From: Pontiella desulfatans
Lineage (GTDB): Bacteria; Verrucomicrobiota; Kiritimatiellia; Kiritimatiellales; Pontiellaceae
DNA length: 64,000 bases
Assembly: GCF_900890425.1 (NCBI RefSeq)
Contig: NZ_CAAHFG010000001.1
Location: forward strand, 2,728,001 to 2,792,000
Reading direction: 5' to 3'
Within the stretch, counting starts at the first letter, position 1. Every line of letters starts with the position of its first letter. The notes below the pieces were generated by a model that ran no database searches, was not told the origin of the DNA, and was given only the letters and a program-made list of their open reading frames with translations. Both the position numbers and the translations under genes were made by a program. Shown here one piece after another: positions 40,534 to 50,720 of this stretch.

Positions 40534-43170
40534 ATGAATACTCCAGAGAAACCGAAACAATTAGTGCCCGCAAAGCCGCAAAGAAACAAAGGTTATAGAT
40601 CCAAATTACTTCGCGCCTTCGCGTCGTCGCGGTCATTTTACCTTAAGCTCAGTTGCATGGCCATTGCACTGTTCTCATTATCCACTACGCTACACGCTGC
40701 CTCTTCAGAACCGGAGTGGCAGATCATAAAAACCAAGTATCCGACCAAAGATGTGGTTATTGCCGGATACAATGTGGAAGATTTCGGCGCGAAAGGTGAC
40801 GGGAATGAAGACTGCACCAAGGCCTTCCAGAATGCGCTGAATGCGATGAAGGAAGCCGGCGGCGGAACGGTCTTTGTGCCGGAAGGAAAATATACGTTTA
40901 AAGGGAGCCTGGAAATTCCCCCGTCGGTCACGCTTCGCGGGGATTGGAAAGAGCCGACCAAAGAGGAGCCCGGTGTACGCGGAACGCTTCTGATGCCGCT
41001 GGGCGGAAAAGGCGATCCCGACGGTACGCCCTTCATCTCTGTGGACTACTGCGGGGGTATTATGGATCTGAACATCTGGTACCCGGCACAATCTCCGCTG
41101 AAGCCGGATCCTTACCCGTGGACATTGATCCAAAAAGGCGGAAATAACGCCACCTTCGAAAACCTGACGCTGGTGAATCCCTATCAGGGCATCCGCATCG
41201 GCCCCGGCGCAAACGAACTCCACCTCGTCCGCAATGTCTACGGCACCCCGCTTAAAACCGGCATCCAATACGATTCCACCACGGATATCGGCCGACTGGA
41301 AAAAATCAATTTTTCGCCGCGTTGGTGGTGCCAGAGCAAACTCCCCGAAGCACCGCGTAAAATCGACTGGATCAAAAAGAATGGTACGGCCATCCATATG
41401 CTCCGCTCCGACTGGGAATATGTCGCCCATGTTGAAATCGACGGTTACAGCCGTGGCTATTTTATCTCGGAAGGCGTACGTGGTGCGGCCAACGCCCAGT
41501 TTTATAATCTGAGCATTCGAAACTGCGGGACGGCCTTGGAAGTGGAAAAAACCAACCCCTTCGGCATGGTGTTCACGGAGTGCTCTTTTGACGGAATCGA
41601 TCACGGCGTCCTGCTGGATGAGAAATTTAAATCCGCCGTCATGTTCTCTTCTTGTATTTTTAGTGGCATAGACGCGATCTTATGTAATGGAGACGGCAGT
41701 ATCCTGCTGGACCAGTGCCGTATACTGCGCGGAAACATTCAACTGAAAAATGGGGCTCATTCCATTTTGGGTTCGGCACTGGAAAATCGAAGCAGTCAGA
41801 TTCAGATTGAAAAACAAGTAATCGGTGTGATTCTCGCGGGCAACACCTATCCCAGCTCCCTACCCGCTATCCGAAACAATGCGAAAGATTCTGTCCTTCA
41901 AAATTCAGACGAAAAACTACCGCTCAACCCGATCCCTGATTACCCCGTCGATTTTGTGCAACCCTTTGTCCCGCCACGGGTGGATATGGTGGTGGTTCCA
42001 ACCTCTGGAAGTGACGACACGCAGACCATCCAAACCGCAATCAATGAACAAGCCCGAAAAGGCGGGGGCATCGTCTTTCTTCCCGGCGGTGACTATCGGA
42101 TTAAAGGTCACCTGAACATAGCAGGCTGCGTTGAACTGCGTGGCATTCATGATGTTCCCCATCACACCATGGGTGCGGGTAGTGTGCTGCACATCTATCC
42201 CCAGGATGACGCTCCCACTATCACAATGGAATCGGCCAGTTGCATGCGTGGACTCTCCTTTAACTATCCGGAGCAGAGCATTAATGATGTAAAGGAATAC
42301 CCCTTTCTGATTCAAGGGCGTGGCAGCGATATCTGCATCATTAACGTCAATGCGTCCAACCCCTTTAAATTTATCGATTTCATGACGCACCGCTGCGATA
42401 ACCATTTTATCGACTATCCCTCCGGCGCACCTTTCATGATCGGCGTTGCCGTTGGCGGCGGCAGCCGAAACGGCGTGGTGCAAAACATGCAGTTCAACCC
42501 GCACTACTGGTCCCGGGTCCCGAATCGCAACCCGCTCTATGCCAACAGGACGAAAGCTGACATCAAAAGCGGAACCGGCGGCCTGTTTTGGACGTATCAG
42601 AAAGAAAATATGGACGCACTTGTGGTTGGCGATACCGCAAACCAGTTCCTCTACCAGAACTTTGTATTCGGCTCGCTCTACGGTATCCATTTTGTCGAGC
42701 AGGGCGGTAAAGGCGCGATCAACTGTATTAGCCACGGCCACGGAACCGACGGCTCTAAAATCGGTTGCTATTTTGAATATGGTCACGGCGAAATTTATAT
42801 GATTAATTCCGAACTCGTCGCCATGTCCTCGCAGAACAAAACCGCCATCAAACTCGGAGCTGGTTTTAACTCCGAAGCCACGCTGATCAACAGCATGGTA
42901 TGGGGCCGCACCGACCTGCTGGCCGAAATCGAAAACGGCACGCTCACCCTGCAAAACATGCGCGCCTATCGGCATGGGAAAGGCCTCCTGCTCAAGGGCG
43001 GAAACGTGTACGCCGCCAACCTCACCTTCAGCAAGCAAGGCAACCACTTCCACACCATGGACGGCAAGGCCGAACTGACCGGTGTCATTACCGTGGGACC
43101 GTTCGAGACATCGGGCGCTCTACTGGAACCTAACCATGTAATCGAACGGCCGGCGCGCAGAAAAAAATAG
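40534..43170 (+). CDS. Two-domain pectate-lyase-superfamily beta-helix enzyme
   Basis: An 878-residue protein with a basic leader and hydrophobic signal (MAIALFSLSTTLHA; this inner ATG might be the real start). Two Pectate_lyase_3/GH55-like beta-helix halves are present. The first begins NVEDFGAKGDGNEDCTKAFQ, the second (about residue 490) GSDDTQTIQTAINEQARKGG and VFLPGGDYRIKG. This paired layout resembles GH55 glucanases, but the substrate is open. It probably acts on the glycan backbone outside the cell. It starts two bases after the DUF1080 stop. Confidence 0.78.
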   Translation: MNTPEKPKQLVPAKPQRNKGYRSKLLRAFASSRSFYLKLSCMAIALFSLSTTLHAASSEPEWQIIKTKYPTKDVVIAGYNVEDFGAKGDGNEDCTKAFQNALNAMKEAGGGTVFVPEGKYTFKGSLEIPPSVTLRGDWKEPTKEEPGVRGTLLMPLGGKGDPDGTPFISVDYCGGIMDLNIWYPAQSPLKPDPYPWTLIQKGGNNATFENLTLVNPYQGIRIGPGANELHLVRNVYGTPLKTGIQYDSTTDIGRLEKINFSPRWWCQSKLPEAPRKIDWIKKNGTAIHMLRSDWEYVAHVEIDGYSRGYFISEGVRGAANAQFYNLSIRNCGTALEVEKTNPFGMVFTECSFDGIDHGVLLDEKFKSAVMFSSCIFSGIDAILCNGDGSILLDQCRILRGNIQLKNGAHSILGSALENRSSQIQIEKQVIGVILAGNTYPSSLPAIRNNAKDSVLQNSDEKLPLNPIPDYPVDFVQPFVPPRVDMVVVPTSGSDDTQTIQTAINEQARKGGGIVFLPGGDYRIKGHLNIAGCVELRGIHDVPHHTMGAGSVLHIYPQDDAPTITMESASCMRGLSFNYPEQSINDVKEYPFLIQGRGSDICIINVNASNPFKFIDFMTHRCDNHFIDYPSGAPFMIGVAVGGGSRNGVVQNMQFNPHYWSRVPNRNPLYANRTKADIKSGTGGLFWTYQKENMDALVVGDTANQFLYQNFVFGSLYGIHFVEQGGKGAINCISHGHGTDGSKIGCYFEYGHGEIYMINSELVAMSSQNKTAIKLGAGFNSEATLINSMVWGRTDLLAEIENGTLTLQNMRAYRHGKGLLLKGGNVYAANLTFSKQGNHFHTMDGKAELTGVITVGPFETSGALLEPNHVIERPARRKK

Positions 43171-43323
43171 GGACCGATTGCCAATAAGGTAGCCGTCTCG
43201 ATGAACGCCCACGCGAGATAGCGATTGCCGTTCTACGAGTTGTTGCAGCCCTTCTTTTTCCCGTTCGAGCTGCATTCACTTTTCACGGGTTCCGGCAACG
43301 AGGCAGGAAGCCTCATCTACCGC

Positions 43324-45348
43324 CTAATCTTCATATTTGTTTGCCGTTGGCAAATTCCTGAACCAAAAGAAATACAGCGCCACCGAGCAGACCAAGAAAA
43401 TGCTTATGCTCCATGCAAATTCCGCACCGAGGTTTCCTAGCACCAGTTGAATGGGGAGAAGCATCAGCAGGAAATACCAAACGACGGCAAAGGGAAGGCT
43501 GATCAAATCGTCCCGATGCTCTTTCTTCATGGTCTTGAGCGTTTCTTCATCAAGGTATTTGTGGAACTTACCCCACGAACCGAACGGCTTCGTCTTGAGG
43601 AAGAAGTTCTTAGAGACTTCGTGATCCGTCGGCTTGGTTGTCAAGGTGCCGACGAGTACGCCGATGATGCCGAACAGGGCAACCGTAATAAATGATCCGA
43701 TATCGCCCCGGATAAATCCTTCAAGGTCGCCGCAGTCAATGCCGAAGCGATCGATGATAATGCTACCGAGATTGAAATCGGAAATCTTCATGGAAATCGC
43801 GCAGAGCATGCCGGCAATCATGCCGCCGGAAAATCCCCATCCGTTGTAGCGAGCCCAATAGAACTTAATAAATCCGGGAACCATGAAGCCGAGACCCAGC
43901 CCCATCATGAGGAATCCCCAGATCCCTTCGATCCGCTGCACATTCAGGGAAAATATAAATCCAATGATGCCGATTAGGAAGGTGAAGAACCAGCTGGCGC
44001 GGATCAGTTCCTTTTGGGTTGCCTTAGGCCGCGCGTAGGCCTGATAGAGGTCCCGGGTCAAAAACCCAACTGCAAAGTTTACATTGGAATCGAAGGTCGA
44101 CATGCAGGCGGCAAGGAGCGCGATAAGGATCAGCCCTTTCAGCCCGTTGGGTATCATATTGATAATAACCACAGGAAGCAGCCGTTCCCCGTTCACACCG
44201 CCGTCATAATTAGTCAGCATCAACTTTCCTTGCCAGTCATCCCCAAGGCTGCCCTTCAGCGTTCCAATCAGCTCTTTGGAATGCTTTTCGGGATTCTTCT
44301 GGATATCGAAAACCTTCTCTTTCCATTGGGCCGCTTCAACACCGCCATATTCCGCCTTAATCGCAACAGCGGCTTCGTTCAGCACGCTCTGGTCGGGAAT
44401 CTTCTGGCTGATGAAGTAGATGCCGAGGATAGCGCAACCGATCATGAGCGGCCAGCGCACCGTCATCAGGCTGGTCCACATGAGGGTGAGGATTCCGCAT
44501 TCGCGGTCATTACGGGCACCGAAAAATTTTGGATCTCCGCCACTGCCAAACCCGTCAATCACAACCGCCTTGAAAAGATAGAACATGGCCAGAATATAGA
44601 TAAACCTATAGTTCTCGTATCCGGCGGGCATTTCGGATTTCCATGCCGGAACGGCACTCATCCAATTGCTCATTCCCGACACCTGTTCGGCCAAGGCTGG
44701 GAACCCTTCGCCACCCCAGGTTTTACCGAGCGCCATGACCGTGATAACGATCGATGCGACGATGATGATGCCCGACTGGATAAGGTCGGTGAAGACCACC
44801 CCGTAGAATCCGCTCATGGCGGTATAGGCACACGCTATCCCGATAATGATGAGCGAGCACCACACGGGAGACAGGGGCAGGAACATAGAAAAGAATATTC
44901 CAACCGCAACCGAAAGGTAGGTAACCATTCCGATGATGAAGATCGGCACCGCAATGGCGGTCACGATCCGTGAAGCCTGCCCAGACGGTCCGGAGCCAAA
45001 CCGAAAGATCGACCACTCCGCCCCGGTAATGCAACCGCTGCGCCGGTGCCATTTCCCCGTCCACAACATCACAACGGCCATATGGATACAAATCCCGCCC
45101 CTTATTTCGATGAACAGCGCCTTGGGTCCCATGATGAAAAGAAGCGAAATGATTAACGCGGTTCCGGCAATATCAACAAACTGCGCCGTCCCCGAGATGC
45201 CCAAAAGCCACCAGGGCATCTTCCGCCCTCCGATGAAATAGTCTTCGATGCTCTCCGACGCCTTGCCTTTCAAGTAGATGCCAAGACCGATCAGCACCGC
45301 CAAGTAAAGCCCCATGAGAATATAGTCAATCGCTCCAAAACAACCCAT
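43324..45348 (-). CDS. Solute:sodium symporter (SSS family)
   Basis: A 674-residue inner-membrane transporter with about 13-15 hydrophobic helices. The N-terminus (DYILMGLYLAVLIGLGIYLK, then DYFIGGRKMPWW) is diagnostic for the family, as is GISGTAQFVDIAGTALIIS. A large hydrophilic loop (about 335-400) is longer than in small members. The substrate is probably a monosaccharide or uronate released by the nearby enzymes. It converges with the beta-helix gene across a 150-bp gap. Confidence 0.9.
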   Translation of the reverse strand: MGCFGAIDYILMGLYLAVLIGLGIYLKGKASESIEDYFIGGRKMPWWLLGISGTAQFVDIAGTALIISLLFIMGPKALFIEIRGGICIHMAVVMLWTGKWHRRSGCITGAEWSIFRFGSGPSGQASRIVTAIAVPIFIIGMVTYLSVAVGIFFSMFLPLSPVWCSLIIIGIACAYTAMSGFYGVVFTDLIQSGIIIVASIVITVMALGKTWGGEGFPALAEQVSGMSNWMSAVPAWKSEMPAGYENYRFIYILAMFYLFKAVVIDGFGSGGDPKFFGARNDRECGILTLMWTSLMTVRWPLMIGCAILGIYFISQKIPDQSVLNEAAVAIKAEYGGVEAAQWKEKVFDIQKNPEKHSKELIGTLKGSLGDDWQGKLMLTNYDGGVNGERLLPVVIINMIPNGLKGLILIALLAACMSTFDSNVNFAVGFLTRDLYQAYARPKATQKELIRASWFFTFLIGIIGFIFSLNVQRIEGIWGFLMMGLGLGFMVPGFIKFYWARYNGWGFSGGMIAGMLCAISMKISDFNLGSIIIDRFGIDCGDLEGFIRGDIGSFITVALFGIIGVLVGTLTTKPTDHEVSKNFFLKTKPFGSWGKFHKYLDEETLKTMKKEHRDDLISLPFAVVWYFLLMLLPIQLVLGNLGAEFAWSISIFLVCSVALYFFWFRNLPTANKYED

Positions 45349-45452
45349 TAGTCCGCTCCCATTACCTTTACAAACAACACATCTTTTTTAATTCAAGATA
45401 GAAACATCGGGGGTGGAAAAACCTGCTCCACCGCCCTTCATCTTTCCACCCT

Positions 45453-45637
45453 CTATTTTTTTACCTTGATTTCTTTTCCATCAGTGAATTCGCCGGAGAG
45501 AATATTGCGCCCCGGCTTCTGGCTGCCGAACAGGACGGGCTTCATGCTGACACCGTCGATCTGGTAGTCGGCCGCTTCAGGTAAAAGCCCATGCCGATTA
45601 GAACCAGTACGTAGAAAATCATGAACGCGTAGTCCAA
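45453..45637 (-). pseudogene. Chimeric scar: symporter start joined to sulfatase fragment
   Basis: Minus strand: a TTG at 45637 opens DYAFMIFYVLVLIGMGFYLK, clearly the first helix of another SSS symporter. At about 45585 this joins, out of frame, a piece of a sulfatase (ADYQIDGVSMKPVLFGSQKP) matching the intact sulfatase encoded at 45719-47272, and a short divergent tail ends at 45453. Two genes have been deleted into each other. Confidence 0.65.
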
Positions 45638-45718
45638 CTCTCCTATCCTCTTCTTAATTCACAACGATCCATAGCGTGGAACCGGTCGTGGTTCCACATT
45701 GGGACAACCCTTTAAGCC

Positions 45719-47272
45719 TTATTTCGTAAATTCTCCAAACGGGCGCTCTTCAAACTGAAGCAATGCTTTTGAAAGTTCCTTCATCATGCGCTGGGCCACT
45801 TCCGGATTCTGTTCGTAGATGTTGTCGTTTTCTTCCGGATCGGTCTTGAGGTTGTAGAGCTGGTCGGGGTCGAAATAGTGCGGATTGTGGCTCGAGGCAT
45901 AGTGACCGAGGTGCCCGTTACGCGTCAGGTAGGGACGATCCAGCTTAGCGCCTTCGAAGCCCTTGAACTTTACGCCGCGGTCGATTTTTTTCTGGAGTTC
46001 TTCCGGATAGCGCACGGCGATATATTTCCAGTCCTTGGTTTTCACGCCGCGCGAATGCCCCATTTCGCCGAAAAGGACATTGCGCACCGGCTTCTGGCTG
46101 CCGAACAGGACGGGCTTGATGCTGAGGCCGTCCATCTGATAGTCGGCCGGCGGCTTGATCCCGCAGAGATCCAGAATCGTCGGGGCAAAGTCGATGTTGC
46201 CGACGATGCCGTCGTAATTTGTGTTGGGCTTAATCTTCCCTTTCCATTGAAGCACCATCGGGACGCGCATGCCATAGTCGTGCAACGTGGCTTTGCCGTG
46301 GCGATAGGAACCGTGGTCGGACACGAAGACAATCAGCGTATCCTTTTCAAGGCCGAGCTTCTTGATCTTGTCGATGATGGCGCCAACACCGTCGTCGAGC
46401 CAGAGGGCATAGGCCTGCTTATCCTTAAAGCCCGCCTCGCGATTACGCTTGAGCACGTCTTTGCGCAACGGCATGACATCGAAGCCCTCCTTCACGAAGC
46501 CTTCGCCGGTTATGCGCGGATCGGCTTCGAGCGAAACCTTGTTCTTCCAGGGCGCGGGTCCGTGGTGCAGCGTGGTGGAGAAATAGAGGAAGAACGGCTC
46601 GTCCTTGCTCTCCTCCAGAAATTGGAATGCTTTGCTTACGCTCCAGTCGAGATTGTGCACGTTCAGCGCGTCGTTTCGCAACTCCTTTAGGTTGGCGCAA
46701 TAGTACCCATCGACATAATCGAAGCCATAGGGTTTCATGGCCTCGCACCACTTTTGATGGTTACTGCGCATCTTGGCGCTGACTTCCGGGTCAGCGGGAT
46801 CGGCGTCTTGCGCATAGCGCTCGAAGCCGGTTTTATCCCAGTTGCCGTTGATCCACTCATGGTTGATCAAGTGGCTTTTGCCGACAAACCCGGTTTTGTA
46901 TCCACTTTTTTGCAACACCTTCGGCAGGTTCCAGCGATCCGGCTCCAGCTCGCCAATATTCTCCACCTGCGTCTGATCGCCCAGCGGATGCTCGTGCATG
47001 AAACGTTCGCCCGTGCAGCGCCCGGCATAGCGTCCCGTCAGGAAGCTGTAGCGCGAGGGCGAACAGACGGTGGAGGTGACGTTGAAGTCGGAGAGGAAGA
47101 GTCCGTCCTTGGCCATCAGGTCGAGGCGCGGCGTATGCACCTTGCCACCCATGAAGCCAATCGAGTCCCAGCTCTGATCGTCGGTCAGGATGAAAACAAC
47201 GTTGGGCTTCTTCGCGGCAACCGCGAAAGAAACCAACCCAATGCATGTCCACGTAAGCAGTCGTTTTTTCAT
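45719..47272 (-). CDS. Sulfatase (S1 family), secreted, copy 1
   Basis: A 517-residue formylglycine-type sulfatase with a signal peptide (to about VAAKK). Metal site VFILTDDQSWDSIG and active-site CSPSR (Cys70, to be converted to formylglycine) are intact; SDHGSYRHGK holds the later metal ligands. Likely removes sulfate from a polysaccharide outside the cytoplasm. Preceded by CAGGAG. First-to-last order in the block is Gfo/Idh, sulfatase 3, 2, 1, symporter. The exact S1 subfamily cannot be fixed by eye. Confidence 0.92.
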   Translation of the reverse strand: MKKRLLTWTCIGLVSFAVAAKKPNVVFILTDDQSWDSIGFMGGKVHTPRLDLMAKDGLFLSDFNVTSTVCSPSRYSFLTGRYAGRCTGERFMHEHPLGDQTQVENIGELEPDRWNLPKVLQKSGYKTGFVGKSHLINHEWINGNWDKTGFERYAQDADPADPEVSAKMRSNHQKWCEAMKPYGFDYVDGYYCANLKELRNDALNVHNLDWSVSKAFQFLEESKDEPFFLYFSTTLHHGPAPWKNKVSLEADPRITGEGFVKEGFDVMPLRKDVLKRNREAGFKDKQAYALWLDDGVGAIIDKIKKLGLEKDTLIVFVSDHGSYRHGKATLHDYGMRVPMVLQWKGKIKPNTNYDGIVGNIDFAPTILDLCGIKPPADYQMDGLSIKPVLFGSQKPVRNVLFGEMGHSRGVKTKDWKYIAVRYPEELQKKIDRGVKFKGFEGAKLDRPYLTRNGHLGHYASSHNPHYFDPDQLYNLKTDPEENDNIYEQNPEVAQRMMKELSKALLQFEERPFGEFTK

Positions 47273-47287
47273 ATTCGTACTCCTGGT

Positions 47288-47569
47288 TTAGGGCAAGAAT
47301 TCGATCGTGATGATCTTCTTCTTGGTGATGTCTAGATTCACCGCACCGTTGGCATCCAGCGCAAGCTCTTCGGTTTCGAGATCGACGAGGCGCGCCTTGC
47401 TCCAGGCTTTCCCGGTATCGGCGGGTAGCGCAAAGTTGGCGGCCGGTCGCGGGCAAGCAGCTGGAGCACCTGCATCTGGAGGGCAGAGAGCTCGCCGACC
47501 GCCTTTTCCGGATGGGCGCAGAATTTCTGCATTACCGATGGCTGTCCTGCCGAGACCGCGACGGGTCAT
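47288..47569 (-). pseudogene. 3' remnant of a carbohydrate enzyme, frameshifted
   Basis: The end of the frame reads KARLVDLETEELALDANGAV and KKKIITIEFLP before a stop at 47288. This beta-strand pattern is that of the final domain of large glycoside hydrolases such as GH38-like enzymes. Upstream the sense moves to another frame (GELSALQMQVLQLLARD). Only this tail remains, lodged between two sulfatase genes. Confidence 0.45.
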
Positions 47570-47587
47570 TCCCCCGCGGTGTCGGCC

Positions 47588-49201
47588 TCACTCAGGAACT
47601 TCGTAAACCTCACGCAATCTCAGCAATTCCTTTTTCAGCTCGGCGATCTTGGCGGCATATTCCGGATTTCCGTAGACACTGTTCATTTCCTCCGGATCTT
47701 TTTCGATGTCGAACAGCTCCCACTCCTCGCCATTGGGAACACCCTTTCCGTAGAACCGGATGAGCTTGAAGCGACCGTTAAACACGCCTTCATGGCGTCG
47801 TACGTTATGTATGGCCGGATATTCGTAGTAGTGATAGTAGAGCGATTCCCGCCAGTCCTTAGGCGTCTTTCCCTCAAGCAAGGGAACCAGGCTCCTTCCT
47901 TGCATGTCGTCCGGAACGGGCGCACCGGCCAGATCAAGGAAGGTTTCGGCAAAGTCGATGTTCTGCACCAGATCGGTGTTCACCGAACCCGGTTTGATAT
48001 GCCCCGGCCAATAGGCGATCAGCGGCGTGCGGAACGATTCCTCGTACATAAAGCGCTTGTCGAACCAGCCGTGTTCGCCCATATAGAATCCCTGATCCGA
48101 TGAATACATCACGATCGTGTTTTTATCCAAACCGGATTCGGCGAGATAGTCGAGAACACGCCCGATGTTTTCATCAAGGCTTGCGATGCAGCCGAGGTAG
48201 TCTTTCATGTAGCGCTGATAGCGCCATTTCACTCCTTCGGGGGTTTTCAGCCAGGCCTCTCCCTTCGCAAGGATTTTCTGGTTGCTCGCCTCGCGGGCAT
48301 CATCCCAAACTTTGCGCTGTTCGGGGGTCATGCGGAAATAGGCCCCGAATTCCCAGCCGCCGGCCGGCGGGAAGGGTTTTCCCGCAGCAATCATCTTTTT
48401 CTTTTCCGCTTCGTATTTTTCCCACGACTTCGGCGTGTAGAGCTTGAGGTCTGATTCCAATCTCATTTCATCGCGGATCGTCATGGTCGCGCTGTGGGCC
48501 GCGACGCCGCGGGTGGCATAGTCGTCGAACAGGCTATCCGGCTCGGGGATGAAGAGATTCTCGTACATGCCCACATGGCGCGACGCAGGCATCCAACTGC
48601 GGTGCGCGGCTTTGTGGTGTATCATCACCATGAACGGCTTATCCTTGTCCCTCCCGCTATCCAGCCACTTGAGCGCCTTATCGGTGATGATGTCGGTTAC
48701 GTAGCCCTCTTCCGTATACCTGCCCTTGTCACTGATGAAGCTGGGCTGGTAATAATCGCCCTGCCCTGGCAGCACCTCCCAATGGTCGAAGCCCTGCATC
48801 TTTCCGTTCAGATGGATCTTTCCGATCATCGCTGTCTGGTAGCCGTTTTTCTGCAGGATTTTCTGAAACTGCTGCTGGTTGTGGTTGAAGCCTCCTTGAT
48901 TATCGATCTTGCCGTGGAGATGGCTGTGCTTCCCGGTCAACAGCGTGGCGCGACTCGGCGCGCAGATGGAATTCCCGACATAGCAACGGTCGAACAGCAT
49001 GCCTTCCTTTGCAATGCGATCAAGATTCGGCGTCGGGTTCAATTTCTGTAATCGGCCGCCGTAAGCGCCGATGGTTTGAATGGAGTGATCGTCCGAAAAG
49101 ATCCATACAATGTTCGGACGGTTTTCAGGTGCAGCTTGAAGCGCCATCGCGGCACCTGCTCCCCACAATACGATTGTTCTCAAAATGACCTTTTTTAACA
49201 T
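47588..49201 (-). CDS. Sulfatase (S1 family), secreted, copy 2
   Basis: A 537-residue sulfatase with a signal peptide (AMALQAAPE). Metal site IVWIFSDDHSIQTIGAYGG; active-site CAPSR with Cys80; SSDQGFYMGEHGWFDKRFMY carries the second metal cluster and the substrate Lys/Arg. The long insert (about 235-310, KYEAEKKKM) and the EELR...EVPE-type tail are those of exo- or endo-sulfatases acting on large glycans. GGAG ribosome site. It is not a close copy of its neighbours, so the cluster probably covers different sulfate positions. Confidence 0.92.
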   Translation of the reverse strand: MLKKVILRTIVLWGAGAAMALQAAPENRPNIVWIFSDDHSIQTIGAYGGRLQKLNPTPNLDRIAKEGMLFDRCYVGNSICAPSRATLLTGKHSHLHGKIDNQGGFNHNQQQFQKILQKNGYQTAMIGKIHLNGKMQGFDHWEVLPGQGDYYQPSFISDKGRYTEEGYVTDIITDKALKWLDSGRDKDKPFMVMIHHKAAHRSWMPASRHVGMYENLFIPEPDSLFDDYATRGVAAHSATMTIRDEMRLESDLKLYTPKSWEKYEAEKKKMIAAGKPFPPAGGWEFGAYFRMTPEQRKVWDDAREASNQKILAKGEAWLKTPEGVKWRYQRYMKDYLGCIASLDENIGRVLDYLAESGLDKNTIVMYSSDQGFYMGEHGWFDKRFMYEESFRTPLIAYWPGHIKPGSVNTDLVQNIDFAETFLDLAGAPVPDDMQGRSLVPLLEGKTPKDWRESLYYHYYEYPAIHNVRRHEGVFNGRFKLIRFYGKGVPNGEEWELFDIEKDPEEMNSVYGNPEYAAKIAELKKELLRLREVYEVPE

Positions 49202-49221
49202 GATGTACTCCTTTGGTTTTT

Positions 49222-50706
49222 TTATCCGTTCTTTGCCGACTCTTTTCGCTCTACCAGGCGCTGGTGGAGCCGCTCCCTGGTTTCGGCATATTCCGGGTTG
49301 GCGGCCAGATTACGGATTTGTTTCGGATCCTTATCCATATCAAAGAGCATGAAACCTTCCTCGTATTTCTTCGTGGCAGAATACCACATGTATGCCCACT
49401 TGCCGCTCCGCAGACCATAGCCGCCCTCGACCTGAATGAACGCGTCCTGTCGCCCGAAAACCGCTTGAGGCGTATTCAGTAATTCCGCGAGGCTCAAACC
49501 CTGCGTGCCCGTATCGGCAGGCAGCCCCGCCAGCTCTACAACCGTAGGATACAAATCAACCAGTTCCACAAAGTGGTCGCATTCAACGGCGGAGGCCGAT
49601 TGCCCCGGGGCTGAGATGATTAAGGGCACACGCGTCGATTCCTCCCACAACTTACTCTTTGCCCACGCGTTATGTTCACCGAGGAGATATCCATGGTCGG
49701 ATACAAAAACAATGATCGTATTTTCCCGTAGCCCCAATCGATCCAGTTCGTCCAACACACGGCCGACCATGCGATCCATGTAGCTGACCGACCCGTAATA
49801 ACCGCGTCGAATTTTTCGGCGCTTGGTTCGATCCGGCTGCATGTCGTTGCCATTCGCTTGCGCGGGGATATCCGCCTTGGCGTACTCAGCAACGCTTGGC
49901 GCTTTCATCTCGCGATAGTCATACTGCGCGAAATCCTTCTCAGGGGCTACATAGGGAGCGTGTGGACGGAGGAAACCAACACCTAGAAAGAATGGTTTTT
50001 TATCCACGGCGCGGGCACGCAGGAGTTCGATTGCCCGATCGGCACTCATGCCATCGGCGAGCAAGCGGTTGTCGTCGGCGGTTTCCACAACGACTTGGTC
50101 ACTCCCTTGGTGGTTGCCGGGGATCATCAGCTTTTTTATACCGGGCTTGCGCCGCTTCCACTCCTCGCGTAGCTCCGGGTATTTGGAGGTCGAGTCCTCC
50201 CCCGTCAAATCCTCCGCCTTCCCCGGGGTAAGCGATTCCATGGCATGCAGGTTGTACACATAATCCCAGGACGGCGCATGATCCGAGGCCGACAAGCCGC
50301 CCATCACTTCACCAGGGACGCCCAGATGGTAGATCTTGCCGGCACGGCCTACCCAATATCCATTGTCCCGAAACAGCCGTGGTAAGGTTATTCGATCCTT
50401 CTTCACCTTGCCGCCGTTATCCAATACACCGTTTTTATCGGGATATTGCCCAGTCATGATCGACGCACGCGATGGACCGCAAATCGGATACTGGCAATAG
50501 GCGCGGGTGAATGAAACACCGGTCTTCGCCAATTTATCTAGATTCGGGGTCTTGCACTGCGGATGCCCATATCCGCTCAACGCGGTGTTAAGGTCATCGG
50601 CCATGATGAACAACACGTTGGGTTTTGCTGCAACCGCGATGGTTTCAATAGCCAGCGTCGCCAGCATCATGGCCGACAGGACAGTACCTAACATAGCTCG
50701 TTTCAT
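49222..50706 (-). CDS. Sulfatase (iduronate-2-sulfatase-like), secreted, copy 3
   Basis: A 494-residue sulfatase with a signal peptide (IAVAAKP). It is closest in pattern to the iduronate-2-sulfatase type: FIMADDLNTALSGYGH, TPNLDKLAKTGVSFTRAYCQ and active-site CGPSR (Cys76). VSDHGYLLGEHNAWAKSKLW follows. All key residues are intact. The stop is 20 bp before the sulfatase 2 start, so they share a transcript. The ribosome site is weak. Confidence 0.92.
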   Translation of the reverse strand: MKRAMLGTVLSAMMLATLAIETIAVAAKPNVLFIMADDLNTALSGYGHPQCKTPNLDKLAKTGVSFTRAYCQYPICGPSRASIMTGQYPDKNGVLDNGGKVKKDRITLPRLFRDNGYWVGRAGKIYHLGVPGEVMGGLSASDHAPSWDYVYNLHAMESLTPGKAEDLTGEDSTSKYPELREEWKRRKPGIKKLMIPGNHQGSDQVVVETADDNRLLADGMSADRAIELLRARAVDKKPFFLGVGFLRPHAPYVAPEKDFAQYDYREMKAPSVAEYAKADIPAQANGNDMQPDRTKRRKIRRGYYGSVSYMDRMVGRVLDELDRLGLRENTIIVFVSDHGYLLGEHNAWAKSKLWEESTRVPLIISAPGQSASAVECDHFVELVDLYPTVVELAGLPADTGTQGLSLAELLNTPQAVFGRQDAFIQVEGGYGLRSGKWAYMWYSATKKYEEGFMLFDMDKDPKQIRNLAANPEYAETRERLHQRLVERKESAKNG

Positions 50707-50720
50707 ATCATAGACTTTAT

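Noticed and set aside
41917-43053. 378-codon minus-strand ORF
   Set aside because: Antisense to the beta-helix enzyme, which has a signal peptide and recognisable repeats.
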